Assembly: GCA_963822115.1 (NCBI GenBank)
Contig: CAWGGM010000008.1
Coordinates: forward strand, 434,001-498,000
Direction of reading: 5' to 3'
Length of the DNA stretch: 64,000 nucleotides
Source of the DNA: CAWDXG01 sp963822115
GTDB lineage: Bacteria > Myxococcota_A > Polyangia > Polyangiales > Polyangiaceae
The first letter of the stretch is position 1; each line of letters begins with the position of its first letter. The translations under genes were made by a program, and so were the position numbers. Below, one piece after another: positions 37,308-46,034 of this stretch. The notes beneath the pieces are model-generated. The model searched no databases and was not told the origin of the DNA. It saw only the letters and a program-made list of their open reading frames with translations.

Positions 37308-38996
37308 TCAGACGTGGATCTCCTCGGCCTGCAGCTCGACGGCGTCCCCGCCCCGCCAGGTGTCACGCTTCAGTCGACCCACGACGAGCACCTGACCCTG
37401 CAGGCTTTCCGCCCGGTCCCCCATCCGCACGCCGAACACGCCCATCCGACGCCCGTCGGCGAGCGAGAGCTCGGCTTTGAGGTGGCCGCCGCGGACTTCC
37501 CGCGAGGAAACGACGCCGGCTTCGACGGCAACCCGCGGCAGCGGATTGCCCGCACCGCACGGCTCGAGGCGCGCCAGGTCGGCGACGACGGCGTGCAGCT
37601 CGTCCTCGGGGCACAGCCATGCGAGATTGTCGGTCGCGGACAGTTCTTCGGCGAGCTTCTGGCCCGCACAGGCGCGTTCGAAGCGCTCCCTGAGCTCGCC
37701 GAGCCGCTCGAGCTGAACCTCGAGACCCGCGGCGGCCTGGTGCCCGCCGAAGCGCTCGAGCGCTTCGGCCGACTCGCTCAGCGCGTCGTGGAGCCGCGCG
37801 CCCGCAGGACCGCGCACCGAGCCCCGGCCACGCTGTCCCTCGAAGCCCACCACTGCCACCGGACGCTGGTAGCGACGGGCGAGGCGGCCCGCGGCAATGC
37901 CTACGATGCCGTGGTTCCAGCTCTCGCGTCCCACGACGATCGCCGCTCGCTCCGCCCACCCCTCGCGTTCGATCTCCTCCACGGCCTCGGCGATGATGCG
38001 CTCCTGCTGGGCCCGGCGCTCCGTCTGCAACTGCTCGATGCTCGCAGCCAGAGCGCGCGCCTCGTCGTGGCTCTGCGACAGCAGCAGATCGAGCGCGATG
38101 TCCGGCGGGCCGAGCCGGCCGGGCGCGTTGATCCTCGGCGCGATGCGGAACGCGACGTCCTCGCCGGACAGCGGCGCGCTCGCGTCGATCTTCGCGAGCT
38201 CGAGCAGCGCGCGGACGCCGGGGCGGCGCGCTTTGGACAACCGGGCGAGCCCCGCGCGCACCAGCGCGCGGTTGTCCCCGTCGAGGGGCGCCACGTCGGC
38301 GATGGTTCCGATGGCCACCAGGTCCAACCACTCGCGCAGGTCGACGCGGGACCCCAGCTCCGACCGGAGCGCAGCACCGAGGCTCAGCGCCAGACCGCAC
38401 GAGGCGAGCCCCTTGTAGGCGAACGCGCAGTCCTCGCGATGCGGATTGAGGAACGCCAGCGCCGGCAGTGGTTCAGGCGGAACGAGATGGTGATCGATGA
38501 CGATGATGTCGAACCCGCGCTCCACGAGCTCCGCGAGCGTCTGGTGATCGGAGGACCCGCAATCGCAGGTGACCAGCAGCCGCGCCCCCGTACCTGCGAT
38601 GCGCTCCACCGCGGCAGGCGAGACGCCGTATCCGCCATCGAACCGGCTCGCCAGCACGGTCACGACCTCGCCGCCCACGGCGCGGCAGATGCCGGTCATG
38701 ATCGCGGCGGACGTGATGCCGTCGCAGTCGTAGTCGCCGAAGACGCAGATCCTCTCGCCGGCCTTCACCGCACGCGCCAGTCTTTCGGCGGCGATCGCGC
38801 GGTCGGCCATCTTGTCCGGCGGCGTCAGATCCGCAAGCTTCGGGTCGAGGAAGCGCCGGACGGCATCCGGATCGGAGTGTCCTCTTCGGTGCAGCAGGTC
38901 CGCTACCGTGGTCGTCAGCGACAGCGCACGACCGAGCTCGCGCGCCGCATCGCCGGGCGGCGGCGGAAGCGGTCGTGCGGGATCAGAGGCAGCCAT
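37308..38996 (-). CDS. recJ: single-strand-specific 5'-3' exonuclease
   Basis: 562 residues from ATG 38996. DHH-family motifs: VFGDYDCDGITSA (motif I), TCDCGSSDH (II), VIDHHLVP (III, DHH) and the DHHA1 domain with ERFGGHQAAAGLEV. It degrades single-stranded DNA in RecFOR recombination and mismatch repair. Followed closely by mlaF and preceded by secF (68 nt). Confidence 0.95.
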   Translation of the reverse strand: MAASDPARPLPPPPGDAARELGRALSLTTTVADLLHRRGHSDPDAVRRFLDPKLADLTPPDKMADRAIAAERLARAVKAGERICVFGDYDCDGITSAAIMTGICRAVGGEVVTVLASRFDGGYGVSPAAVERIAGTGARLLVTCDCGSSDHQTLAELVERGFDIIVIDHHLVPPEPLPALAFLNPHREDCAFAYKGLASCGLALSLGAALRSELGSRVDLREWLDLVAIGTIADVAPLDGDNRALVRAGLARLSKARRPGVRALLELAKIDASAPLSGEDVAFRIAPRINAPGRLGPPDIALDLLLSQSHDEARALAASIEQLQTERRAQQERIIAEAVEEIEREGWAERAAIVVGRESWNHGIVGIAAGRLARRYQRPVAVVGFEGQRGRGSVRGPAGARLHDALSESAEALERFGGHQAAAGLEVQLERLGELRERFERACAGQKLAEELSATDNLAWLCPEDELHAVVADLARLEPCGAGNPLPRVAVEAGVVSSREVRGGHLKAELSLADGRRMGVFGVRMGDRAESLQGQVLVVGRLKRDTWRGGDAVELQAEEIHV

Positions 38997-39064
38997 GCGC
39001 CGGGCATCTTCGACGTACAGGCCCGGCCCGTCAACGGGCCCACCGGGCTCACTGACAGACTACG

Positions 39065-40300
39065 TCAGGCGGTCGCCGATGCCTTCTTGCTGGAGCGGGC
39101 CTTCTTCTTGCCCTTGCGCTTCTTCTTGCCGACCCTGGCGAAGAACAGCTTGTCGAGCCACTCGGTGAGCGGCAACGCCACGTAGATCGAGGAATACGTG
39201 CCGAAGATGATGCCGACCACGAGCGTCAGCGAGAAGTCCTTCAGCGTGCCGGTGCCGCGGAAGAAGAACGCCAGCAAGCTGATCACGGTCGTGGCGCTGG
39301 TCAGGATGGTGCGGCTCAACATCTCGGAAAGGCTGATGTTGATGATGTTGTCGAACGTCGCACCGCGGAGCCTGCCCAGGTTCTCGCGCACACGGTCATA
39401 GACAACGACCGTGTCGTTCACGGAGTAGCCGACAATGGTAAGGATAGCCGCCACAGTGGGCAGATTTATCTCCTTTCCCAGAATGATCAGCACTCCGATC
39501 GTATTGACGGCGTCGTGGATGAGGGCGATCACCGCGCCCGGCGCAAAGCGCAGGTCGAAGCGGAACGCGATGTACGCCATGATGAAGACCAGCGAGATCG
39601 CGATGCTGCGCAGTGCGGCGTCACGCAACTGTGCGCCCGCCTTGGGGCCGATCCACTCGACGCGCAATGCGGAGGCGGGCACGGTGCCCGAACCGAGCCG
39701 CTGGCGCATCGCGTCCATGAGCTGATCGCCCTTGCTCTTGAGCTGGATCTCGACCTTGTGGTCGCGGACGCTCTGGACGGTGGGGTTGTTCTTCCCCTCG
39801 CGCAGCGCGATGCCGCGGATGCCCGTCATCTGCTTCTTGATCCACGCCAGGTCAGGAGCTGTGGTGAAGCGGACGGTGATCTTGTCGCCGCCAGGGCTGA
39901 ACTTGACCTCGGTGGCGCGATGGTCCTTCGGGCACTGTGCCGCCGGCAGCTTGTTGCCGTAGCAGAGGTCGCGCTCGATCTGGTGCTGCGTCGCCTCGCT
40001 GATGGTCGAGATGTCCTGGACCCGGATCAGGTAGCGATTCGGCTCCTTCGAGTCGTCGACGTGGATCACGTCGGGGCGCGAGAACCCGGCGTCGGTGACC
40101 GCCTTGCGGATCTCCGGGCCGTTGACTGCCTTCTTGAAGGCGACCTCGATCTCGGTGCCGCCCTGGAAGTCGGTCCCGAGCTTGGGCCCCGGGTGGACGA
40201 TCAGGATGAGCGAAGTGAGGACAAATAGAGCACTGGCGCCGATGAACCACCGGCGGTTGCCCATGAAGTCGAAGGTCTTGCCGACAGGGAATAGCTGCAT
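39065..40300 (-). CDS. secF: protein translocase subunit SecF
   Basis: 411 residues from ATG 40300, 3 nt after the secD stop. LGTDFQGGTEIEV after the first helix and VGYSVNDTVVVYDRVREN in the membrane part are SecF signatures. Six membrane helices. The periplasmic domain is larger than in E. coli SecF (323 residues), and the C-terminal tail is very Lys-rich (KKKRKGKKKARSSKK). Confidence 0.95.
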   Translation of the reverse strand: MQLFPVGKTFDFMGNRRWFIGASALFVLTSLILIVHPGPKLGTDFQGGTEIEVAFKKAVNGPEIRKAVTDAGFSRPDVIHVDDSKEPNRYLIRVQDISTISEATQHQIERDLCYGNKLPAAQCPKDHRATEVKFSPGGDKITVRFTTAPDLAWIKKQMTGIRGIALREGKNNPTVQSVRDHKVEIQLKSKGDQLMDAMRQRLGSGTVPASALRVEWIGPKAGAQLRDAALRSIAISLVFIMAYIAFRFDLRFAPGAVIALIHDAVNTIGVLIILGKEINLPTVAAILTIVGYSVNDTVVVYDRVRENLGRLRGATFDNIINISLSEMLSRTILTSATTVISLLAFFFRGTGTLKDFSLTLVVGIIFGTYSSIYVALPLTEWLDKLFFARVGKKKRKGKKKARSSKKASATA

Positions 40301-40303
40301 CGA

Positions 40304-42409
40304 TCAGCCCATATCCAGCTTGGCAGTACGACCGAAGCCGCGTACCCACAGGTCGAAGAACACCCGGCTCACGACCACGCCGGTGAAGACGCTGCAGATG
40401 ACGCCGAAGCACAGTGTCACGGCGAAGCCCTTGATTGGGCCGGTGCCGTATTGCGCGAGGATGATGCCAGAAATCAGCGTGGTGACCTGACCGTCGACGA
40501 TGGCGCTCAGCGCCTTTCCGAAGCCGACTTCGACAGCCGCTCGCGCGCTCTTCCCCGAACGTAACTCCTCACGTATTCGTTCGTTGATCAGCACGTTGGC
40601 GTCGACGCTCATACCTATGGTGAGCGCAAGCCCCGCGATGCCAGGTAAGGTCATCGACGCGCCGAACGAGGCCAGGATGGCAAGCTGCAAGAACAGGTTC
40701 ATCGTCACCGCGGTGTTCGCGATGAGCCCGGCGCGCTGGTAGTAGATGAACATGAACAGCAGCACCAGGATGCCGCCGCCGATGGCTCCCTGGACGCCGA
40801 GCTTGATGGACGTTTTGCCGAGCGACGGCCCGATGCGCTGTTCATTCGAGGGTGAGATCGGCGCAGGCAGGGCGCCGGACTTCAGCACCAGCTCCAGCTT
40901 GCGGGAGTCCTCCAGCTGCACCTGCGGGTCGCCTGCGCCCATCGTGATCTCGGCGTGACCGCCGGGGATGCGCGTCTGGATGACGGGCGCGCTCTCGACG
41001 CGATTGTCGAGAATGATGGCGAAGCGGCGCTTGATGTTCGCGCCAGTGATGCGCTCGAAGATGTTGCCGCCCTGCGCGGTGAACGTCAGCGCCACATGCC
41101 AACCACCCAGGCCGCCCTTGGACTGATCGGGCTGCGCCTGCGCGTCGCGGATCATGTCGCCGGTGATGTCGGCGTGGCTCTTGAGCAGGTAGGTGCGCCA
41201 CCCGGCGGGCGTCTGCTTCAACGTATCCGGATTGGTCTTGTAGACGATCTCGTAGCCGAGTTCGCGATCGGGCGGCAGCTCCAGCGTCGAGGTCCATTCC
41301 TTGAACCGCTGCAGGGCGTGCTGCGTCGACTCGCCCTTCTGGAGAGCCAGGAAGGCGTAGGTGATGCGGTTGTGCTTGACGTCGCCGCTGTCGTCGAGAC
41401 CGACCGGCGCGTCCTCCTGCCGGAAGTCGAGCCCCTTGGGCAGGCTCTCGGTGCTCGCCTTCTTGGCGATGGGGCCGAAGAAGTCGTGTTCGTCGTCCAG
41501 TAGCTTGAACTCGAGGCGCGCCGTCTGGCTGATGATGTCGCGGATGCGCTTGAAGCTCTTCTCGCTCTTGCCGGGCACCTCGACGATGATGTCCTCGTCG
41601 CGCGTCGAGACCGACGCCTCGCGCAGACCCAGTTCGTCGATGCGGCGCAGGATGATCTGGCGCGCCTGCTCCACCGCGCTATCGCGGATGCGGCTCTCGA
41701 CCGAGTTCTTGATCTTGAACCTGAGGTCGCGCCCGTCTGCGCTTCGCGAAAAGCTCAGATCGGTGCCGAACTGCATCAGGAAGCGCGTGTCGATCTTGGT
41801 CGGATCGACGCCCTGCTTGACGTGGATCGTGATCTGGTTGGCGGGACGACGGGGCGCCTCGATGTCGATCTTCTTGCGCAGCTTGGCGTAGACCGCGTCC
41901 GTCGGTTGCTCGTCGCCCTTGTACAGACCGTACAGCTTGGCGAGCTGCGCGCGCATGTCCTCGTAGTAGTTGTCGCGCTTGTCCTTGATGGCCTCGTCGA
42001 CGTCGACGGTATAGACGAGCCGGAGCCCACCTCTCAGGTCGAGCCCCGCAACCAGGCGTGCGCCGACGTGGTTCCGGATGTACGTCGGACAAGGGAACTT
42101 GCCCTTCGACATGTTGAAGAGCGTTGGCCAGAGAGAGAGGAACGCGAGGATGCAGACGCTGACAACCAGGCCGAAGCGCATGCGCCAGCCGAGGTCGATC
42201 ACGCCGAGAGCGGCGATGAACGACCACAGCGTCAGGATGCCGAAGCTGGCGAGCGTCCAGAACGCGTCGTAGTGGGCACCGGCTGCGGCCGAAGCTGCAC
42301 AGACGGCACCGAACCAGAACGCAACGCGGTGCGATCGGCGGAAGTAACCCGCGATCAGGAACAGGGCACAGATGCCCGCAAACGCATATTGGAGAACGGT
42401 GTTGGTCAC
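40304..42409 (-). CDS. secD: protein translocase subunit SecD
   Basis: 701 residues from GTG 42409. GLDLRGGLRLVYTVDVD, the P1 domain helices, and TIGMSVDANVLINERIREELRSGKSARAA in helix region five are SecD signatures. With SecF and YajC it forms the SecDF complex that uses proton motive force to pull preproteins across the inner membrane. The first 100 residues hold about four hydrophobic stretches before the usual SecD start, which is longer than E. coli. Confidence 0.95.
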   Translation of the reverse strand: MTNTVLQYAFAGICALFLIAGYFRRSHRVAFWFGAVCAASAAAGAHYDAFWTLASFGILTLWSFIAALGVIDLGWRMRFGLVVSVCILAFLSLWPTLFNMSKGKFPCPTYIRNHVGARLVAGLDLRGGLRLVYTVDVDEAIKDKRDNYYEDMRAQLAKLYGLYKGDEQPTDAVYAKLRKKIDIEAPRRPANQITIHVKQGVDPTKIDTRFLMQFGTDLSFSRSADGRDLRFKIKNSVESRIRDSAVEQARQIILRRIDELGLREASVSTRDEDIIVEVPGKSEKSFKRIRDIISQTARLEFKLLDDEHDFFGPIAKKASTESLPKGLDFRQEDAPVGLDDSGDVKHNRITYAFLALQKGESTQHALQRFKEWTSTLELPPDRELGYEIVYKTNPDTLKQTPAGWRTYLLKSHADITGDMIRDAQAQPDQSKGGLGGWHVALTFTAQGGNIFERITGANIKRRFAIILDNRVESAPVIQTRIPGGHAEITMGAGDPQVQLEDSRKLELVLKSGALPAPISPSNEQRIGPSLGKTSIKLGVQGAIGGGILVLLFMFIYYQRAGLIANTAVTMNLFLQLAILASFGASMTLPGIAGLALTIGMSVDANVLINERIREELRSGKSARAAVEVGFGKALSAIVDGQVTTLISGIILAQYGTGPIKGFAVTLCFGVICSVFTGVVVSRVFFDLWVRGFGRTAKLDMG

Positions 42410-42466
42410 GGGCTGGTAGTTCCCCTGGTTCTCTGGAGTCGCTTGCCGGATGCCGCGGCGCGGAGC

Positions 42467-42907
42467 CTACTTCTTCTTCTCGACGGCACTGGCGTTCTCG
42501 GCGTTGTCCTTACCGAGCAGGCCTGACTTGAGGATGTCGACCTTGACGCCGGGCGCGACCTCGACCTTGGCGTAGCGGTCTCCCAACTCGACGAGCTTGC
42601 CGACAAGCCCGCTCTGGGTGAGGACACGGTCGCCTTTCTTCAACGTGGCCACCGCTTGCTGCTGCTTCTTGTGCTGCGAGCGGGTCGACCAGAACATGAG
42701 GATGAGCAGCGGCACGAGCAGTAGCAGCGGGAACAGCATGCCGAGTGTGCTCGGCTGATCTGCCGCTTTGCCCGGAGGGGCGCCTTGATGCGCCTTGCCT
42801 GCCGGATGCGCCGGTTGAGTGGTGTGCGGGGCAGGTTGACCACCAGGCGCGGCGGGACGGCCGGGCGCAGGGGGAACTGCCTGAAATGCTAGGAGCGGGG
42901 AACCCAA
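42467..42907 (-). CDS. yajC: preprotein translocase subunit YajC
   Basis: 146 residues if TTG 42907 is the start, chosen for GGAGGAG just upstream and a -10/-35 pair about 20 nt above it. A Pro/Gly/Ala-rich head is unusual; the family body starts at MLFPLLLLVPLLILMFW (helix) followed by RSQHKKQQQAVATLKKGDRVLTQSGLVGKLVEL. First gene of the secDF operon. A later ATG would give about 90 residues, the usual YajC length, so the extended head is uncertain. Confidence 0.88.
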   Translation of the reverse strand: MGSPLLAFQAVPPAPGRPAAPGGQPAPHTTQPAHPAGKAHQGAPPGKAADQPSTLGMLFPLLLLVPLLILMFWSTRSQHKKQQQAVATLKKGDRVLTQSGLVGKLVELGDRYAKVEVAPGVKVDILKSGLLGKDNAENASAVEKKK

Positions 42908-42928
42908 GGTCTCCTCCAGGAGGGCCGG

Positions 42929-42957
42929 CCTATAGCGACTTTGTGGTGGCCGCGCAA
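42929..42957 (-). promoter_or_regulatory. possible sigma-70-like promoter of yajC
   Basis: TTGCGC (42957-42952) and TATAGG (42934-42929) on the minus strand are separated by 17 nt, ending about 20 nt above the TTG start. Weak -35. Supports the TTG start. Confidence 0.4.
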
Positions 42958-43028
42958 GCAAGGCGGGCCCGGGCCCGGTGGTACTGAACAGACGCTTTCC
43001 CCGGGATCGACGCCTGCCGGCCCAAGCC

Positions 43029-43057
43029 TTGACAGCCCCAGGGGCCGGATGTAGTTG
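43029..43057 (+). promoter_or_regulatory. possible sigma-70 promoter of tRNA-Val
   Basis: A perfect TTGACA (43029-43034), 17-nt spacer, then TAGTTG (43052-43057). The start point would be near 43064, about 50 nt above the tRNA. The -10 is poor. Confidence 0.4.
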
Positions 43058-43115
43058 TTCGCCCCTCTGTATTCCGGACAGGCAAATAACGATGGCTCCG
43101 GCTTCGCCGGTCCAC

Positions 43116-43187
<72 letters not shown>

Positions 43188-43294
43188 CTCTGCTTGCTCG
43201 TCGCGAGGCGCCGCGGGACTCCAAGTCCGCAGCCTGCCTGAAGCGTGCGACGGGGCAAAGCGAGCTTGTCCTCTTTCGTGGTGAGCATTCCGTG

Positions 43295-43317
43295 ACCATG
43301 ACTTCCTAGCTCATGGT
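43295..43317 (+). promoter_or_regulatory. hairpin sequestering the thrS start codon, with Thr-containing mini-ORF
   Basis: ACCATGA (43295-43301) and TCATGGT (43311-43317) pair over 7 bp around a 9-nt loop; the thrS ATG (43313-43315) lies in the 3' arm. A mini-ORF from GTG 43292 reads Val-Thr-Met-Thr-Ser-stop (TAG 43307-43309), two Thr codons of five. Such a layout could let translation or binding at the leader open or close the thrS start. Confidence 0.4.
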
Positions 43318-45301
43318 GGAGTCTGTTCGCCGCACGCCGCGCGAGCTGCTTTCGGAACGGGGGCAGCTCGGGAAGGACACCGTAGCCGTCCGGGTCAACG
43401 GAAGGCTGGCGGATCTGCACACGCCGGTCGACCCTGATGCCGAGCTCGTCCCGCTGAGCTGGAACGACGCCGCGGCGCTTCCGGTCATCCGCCACTCGGC
43501 AGCGCACGTGATGGCCGACGCCGTGCAGCGGCTCTTCCCCGGCACGCAGGTGACCATCGGTCCGGCGATCGACTCGGGCTTCTACTACGACTTCGATCGC
43601 CCCGAGGGGCCGTTCAGCGACAAGGAGCTCGCGCGCATCGAGAAGGAGATGCGCCGCATCATCAAGCAGAACGTGCCCTTCTTCCGCCAGGAGGTCTCGC
43701 GCGACGAAGCGCACCAGCTCTTCGAGAGCATGGGCGAGAAATACAAGCTCGAGATCCTCGAAGCGATCCCCAAGGGGGAGCGCATCTCGCTGTACCGGCA
43801 CGGCCGCCCCGACAAGCCCGAGTCGAGCTGGGTCGATCTGTGCGAGGGACCGCATGTGCCGACAACGCGGCATCTAGGCGCGGTCAAGCTGACCAGTGTG
43901 GCGGGCGCCTACTGGCGCGGCGACGAGCACAACCCGATGCTCCAGCGCATCTACGGGACGGCCTTCCCGACGCAGGAGCAGCTGGACCACCACCTGAAAA
44001 TGCTCGAGGAAGCCCGCGCGCGCGACCATCGCAAGCTCGGCAAGGAACTCGAGCTTTTCATGTTCCACGAGTACGCGCCGGCTATGCCGTTCTTCCTGCC
44101 GCGCGGTGCCGGAATCTACAACCGGCTGGTCGAGTACATGCGCGAGCTGTACGTCGACTACGGCTACGAAGAAGTCATCACCCCGCAGATCTTCGACAAC
44201 CGGCTGTTTTCGACCAGCGGGCACCTGGCGAACTACCGCGAGAACATGTACCTGCCGGTGACGGCGGACATGCTGGATTCGGCTGCGGCCGGCGTCGGCC
44301 TGGACGTGACACCGGAGGACCAGGCGGAGCACCACCATCCCGCGCTGGACGCGCTGGGGCAGAAGCCGATGAACTGCCCGAGCCACTGCCTCATCTTCGG
44401 GCAGCGGCGGCGCAGCTATCGCGAGCTGCCCTGGCGGGTCGCGGATTTCGGCAGGCTGCACCGCTACGAGCGCGGCGGAGTCGTGCACGGGCTCGCCCGC
44501 GTCAGGAGCTTCTGCCAGGACGACGCACACATCTTCTGCACGCCGGAGCAGATGGGCGAGGAGATCCGCTCCTTCAACCAGCTGCTGTTCGAGGTGTACG
44601 CCGCGTTCGACTTCAAGGACGTCGCGGTGAAGCTGGCGCTGCGCCCCGAGAAGCGCATCGGCACCGACGAGCTGTGGGACAACGCCGAGGGCGTGCTCGA
44701 ACGCGTATTGGTCGACTCGAACCTCGACTTCGAGAAACTACCCGGCGAAGGCGCCTTCTACGGACCGAAGCTCGAGTTCCACGTCGTGGATGCCCTGGGG
44801 CGCAGCTGGCAGCTGGGGACGATCCAGGTCGACTACGGCCTGCCCGAGCGCTTCGGGCTGGAGTACGTCGGGCCCGACGGTGAAGCCCATCGTCCGGTCA
44901 TGCTGCACCGGGCAATCCTCGGCTCGATCGAGCGCTTCTTCGGCATGTACATCGAGCATGTCGCCGGGAAGTTCCCGGTGTGGCTCGCGCCGGAGCAGGT
45001 AACGGTCGTCACCGTGAGCGAAAAGCAGGCCGAGTACGCGAAGAAGGTCGAAAAGGAACTGATCGGCCACGGACTGCGCGTCGGGGTGGATTCGGGTCCG
45101 GACAAGCTGGGTGCGAAGATCCGCAACGCGCGGCTGATGCGAACGCCGTACATCGTGGTGCTGGGCGAGAAGGAAGTCGAAAGCGGCAGCGTAGCGCCGC
45201 GTTCAAGGGATGAAGGCGAGCTAGCGGCGATGTCCGTCGAGAGCTTTGCCGACAGGTTGGTCCGCGAAGCGCGGCCACCGCGCTTGAGTCACAACCAGTG
45301 A
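43313..45301 (+). CDS. thrS: threonyl-tRNA synthetase
   Basis: 662 residues from ATG 43313. A short TGS-like start (VAVRVNGRLADLHTPVDP), the editing domain (HSAAHVMADAVQRLFP, ending in CEGPHVP), and the class II core: NYRENMY, PMNCPSHCLIF (zinc Cys), HRYERGGVVHGL with VRSFCQDDAHIFC (motif 2) and PVMLHRAILGSIERFF (motif 3); the anticodon domain ends it. Two details are unusual: a roughly 25-residue insert (DMLDSAAAGVGLDVTPEDQ) before the zinc Cys, and CPSH in place of the common CPGH. infC follows 51 nt later. Confidence 0.96.
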   Translation: MVESVRRTPRELLSERGQLGKDTVAVRVNGRLADLHTPVDPDAELVPLSWNDAAALPVIRHSAAHVMADAVQRLFPGTQVTIGPAIDSGFYYDFDRPEGPFSDKELARIEKEMRRIIKQNVPFFRQEVSRDEAHQLFESMGEKYKLEILEAIPKGERISLYRHGRPDKPESSWVDLCEGPHVPTTRHLGAVKLTSVAGAYWRGDEHNPMLQRIYGTAFPTQEQLDHHLKMLEEARARDHRKLGKELELFMFHEYAPAMPFFLPRGAGIYNRLVEYMRELYVDYGYEEVITPQIFDNRLFSTSGHLANYRENMYLPVTADMLDSAAAGVGLDVTPEDQAEHHHPALDALGQKPMNCPSHCLIFGQRRRSYRELPWRVADFGRLHRYERGGVVHGLARVRSFCQDDAHIFCTPEQMGEEIRSFNQLLFEVYAAFDFKDVAVKLALRPEKRIGTDELWDNAEGVLERVLVDSNLDFEKLPGEGAFYGPKLEFHVVDALGRSWQLGTIQVDYGLPERFGLEYVGPDGEAHRPVMLHRAILGSIERFFGMYIEHVAGKFPVWLAPEQVTVVTVSEKQAEYAKKVEKELIGHGLRVGVDSGPDKLGAKIRNARLMRTPYIVVLGEKEVESGSVAPRSRDEGELAAMSVESFADRLVREARPPRLSHNQ

Positions 45302-45352
45302 CCTTCCGGCTGCGATAGCGCGACCGGGGAAAGGACGAGAGAAGACAACCGC

Positions 45353-46015
45353 ATGGCAATGGGGCGACGTTTCAGTCGGGAACCGCGGGGCCCGCAGGTC
45401 CGGATCAACCACCGGATCCGCGTGCCGGAAGTCCGCGTGGTGATGGAAGACGGTACCAACCTCGGCGTTCTGCCAACTGACGAGGCTCTTCGCGAGGCGC
45501 AGTCTCGAGGGCTCGACCTGGTCGAGGTCAACCCGAAGGGCAGTCCGCCGGTCTGCAAGATCCTCGATTTCGGCAAGTACAAGTACGAGGAAAAGAAGAA
45601 GCAGCGCGAGGCGAAGCGCAAACAGACGGTTGTCGAGGTCAAGGAGCTCAAGCTCCGCCCCAAGACGGACGATCACGATCTGAACGTGAAGGTCCGGGCG
45701 GCGCGCAAGTTCCTCGAGTCCGGCAACAAGGTGAAGCTCACGGTGCGTTTCCGTGGCCGCGAGATCACCCATCCCGAGCGCGCACAGATGCAGCTCGACT
45801 ACATCATCAAGAACACCGAGGAGCTGGCCAACGTCGAGCAACGCCCGACGATGGAAGGCCGGACGATGAGCTTGACGATTGCTCCCAAACCGCAGGTTCT
45901 GCAGCGCCTGGCTGCGGAGCGCGCCGCCCGCGAGAAGGAGCAGGAAAATAGCCAGACGGACAACGCTGTTCCCGACGACGACGGCGGCGACGAGGCGCAG
46001 GCCGAGGGAAGCTGA
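45353..46015 (+). CDS. infC: translation initiation factor IF-3
   Basis: 220 residues from ATG 45353 (a second ATG is two codons on). N-domain INHRIRVPEVRVVMEDGTNLG and DLVEVNPKGSPPVCKILDFGKYKYE, a basic linker, and C-domain KELKLRPKTDDHDLNVKVRAARKFL..GREITHPERA. The start is ATG rather than the rare AUU of enterics, so codon-based autoregulation is unlikely. An acidic tail of about 30 residues extends past the family end, like the extended IF-3 (Dsg) of Myxococcus. rpmI and rplT, which usually follow, are missing. Confidence 0.96.
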   Translation: MAMGRRFSREPRGPQVRINHRIRVPEVRVVMEDGTNLGVLPTDEALREAQSRGLDLVEVNPKGSPPVCKILDFGKYKYEEKKKQREAKRKQTVVEVKELKLRPKTDDHDLNVKVRAARKFLESGNKVKLTVRFRGREITHPERAQMQLDYIIKNTEELANVEQRPTMEGRTMSLTIAPKPQVLQRLAAERAAREKEQENSQTDNAVPDDDGGDEAQAEGS

Positions 46016-46034
46016 CCGCTAGAGGCTAGTGCGG
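46016..46034. terminator. weak hairpin between infC and the convergent kinase gene
   Basis: CCG-CTAG / CTAG-(TG)-CGG around an AGG loop, starting directly after the infC TGA. No T-run. Confidence 0.3.
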
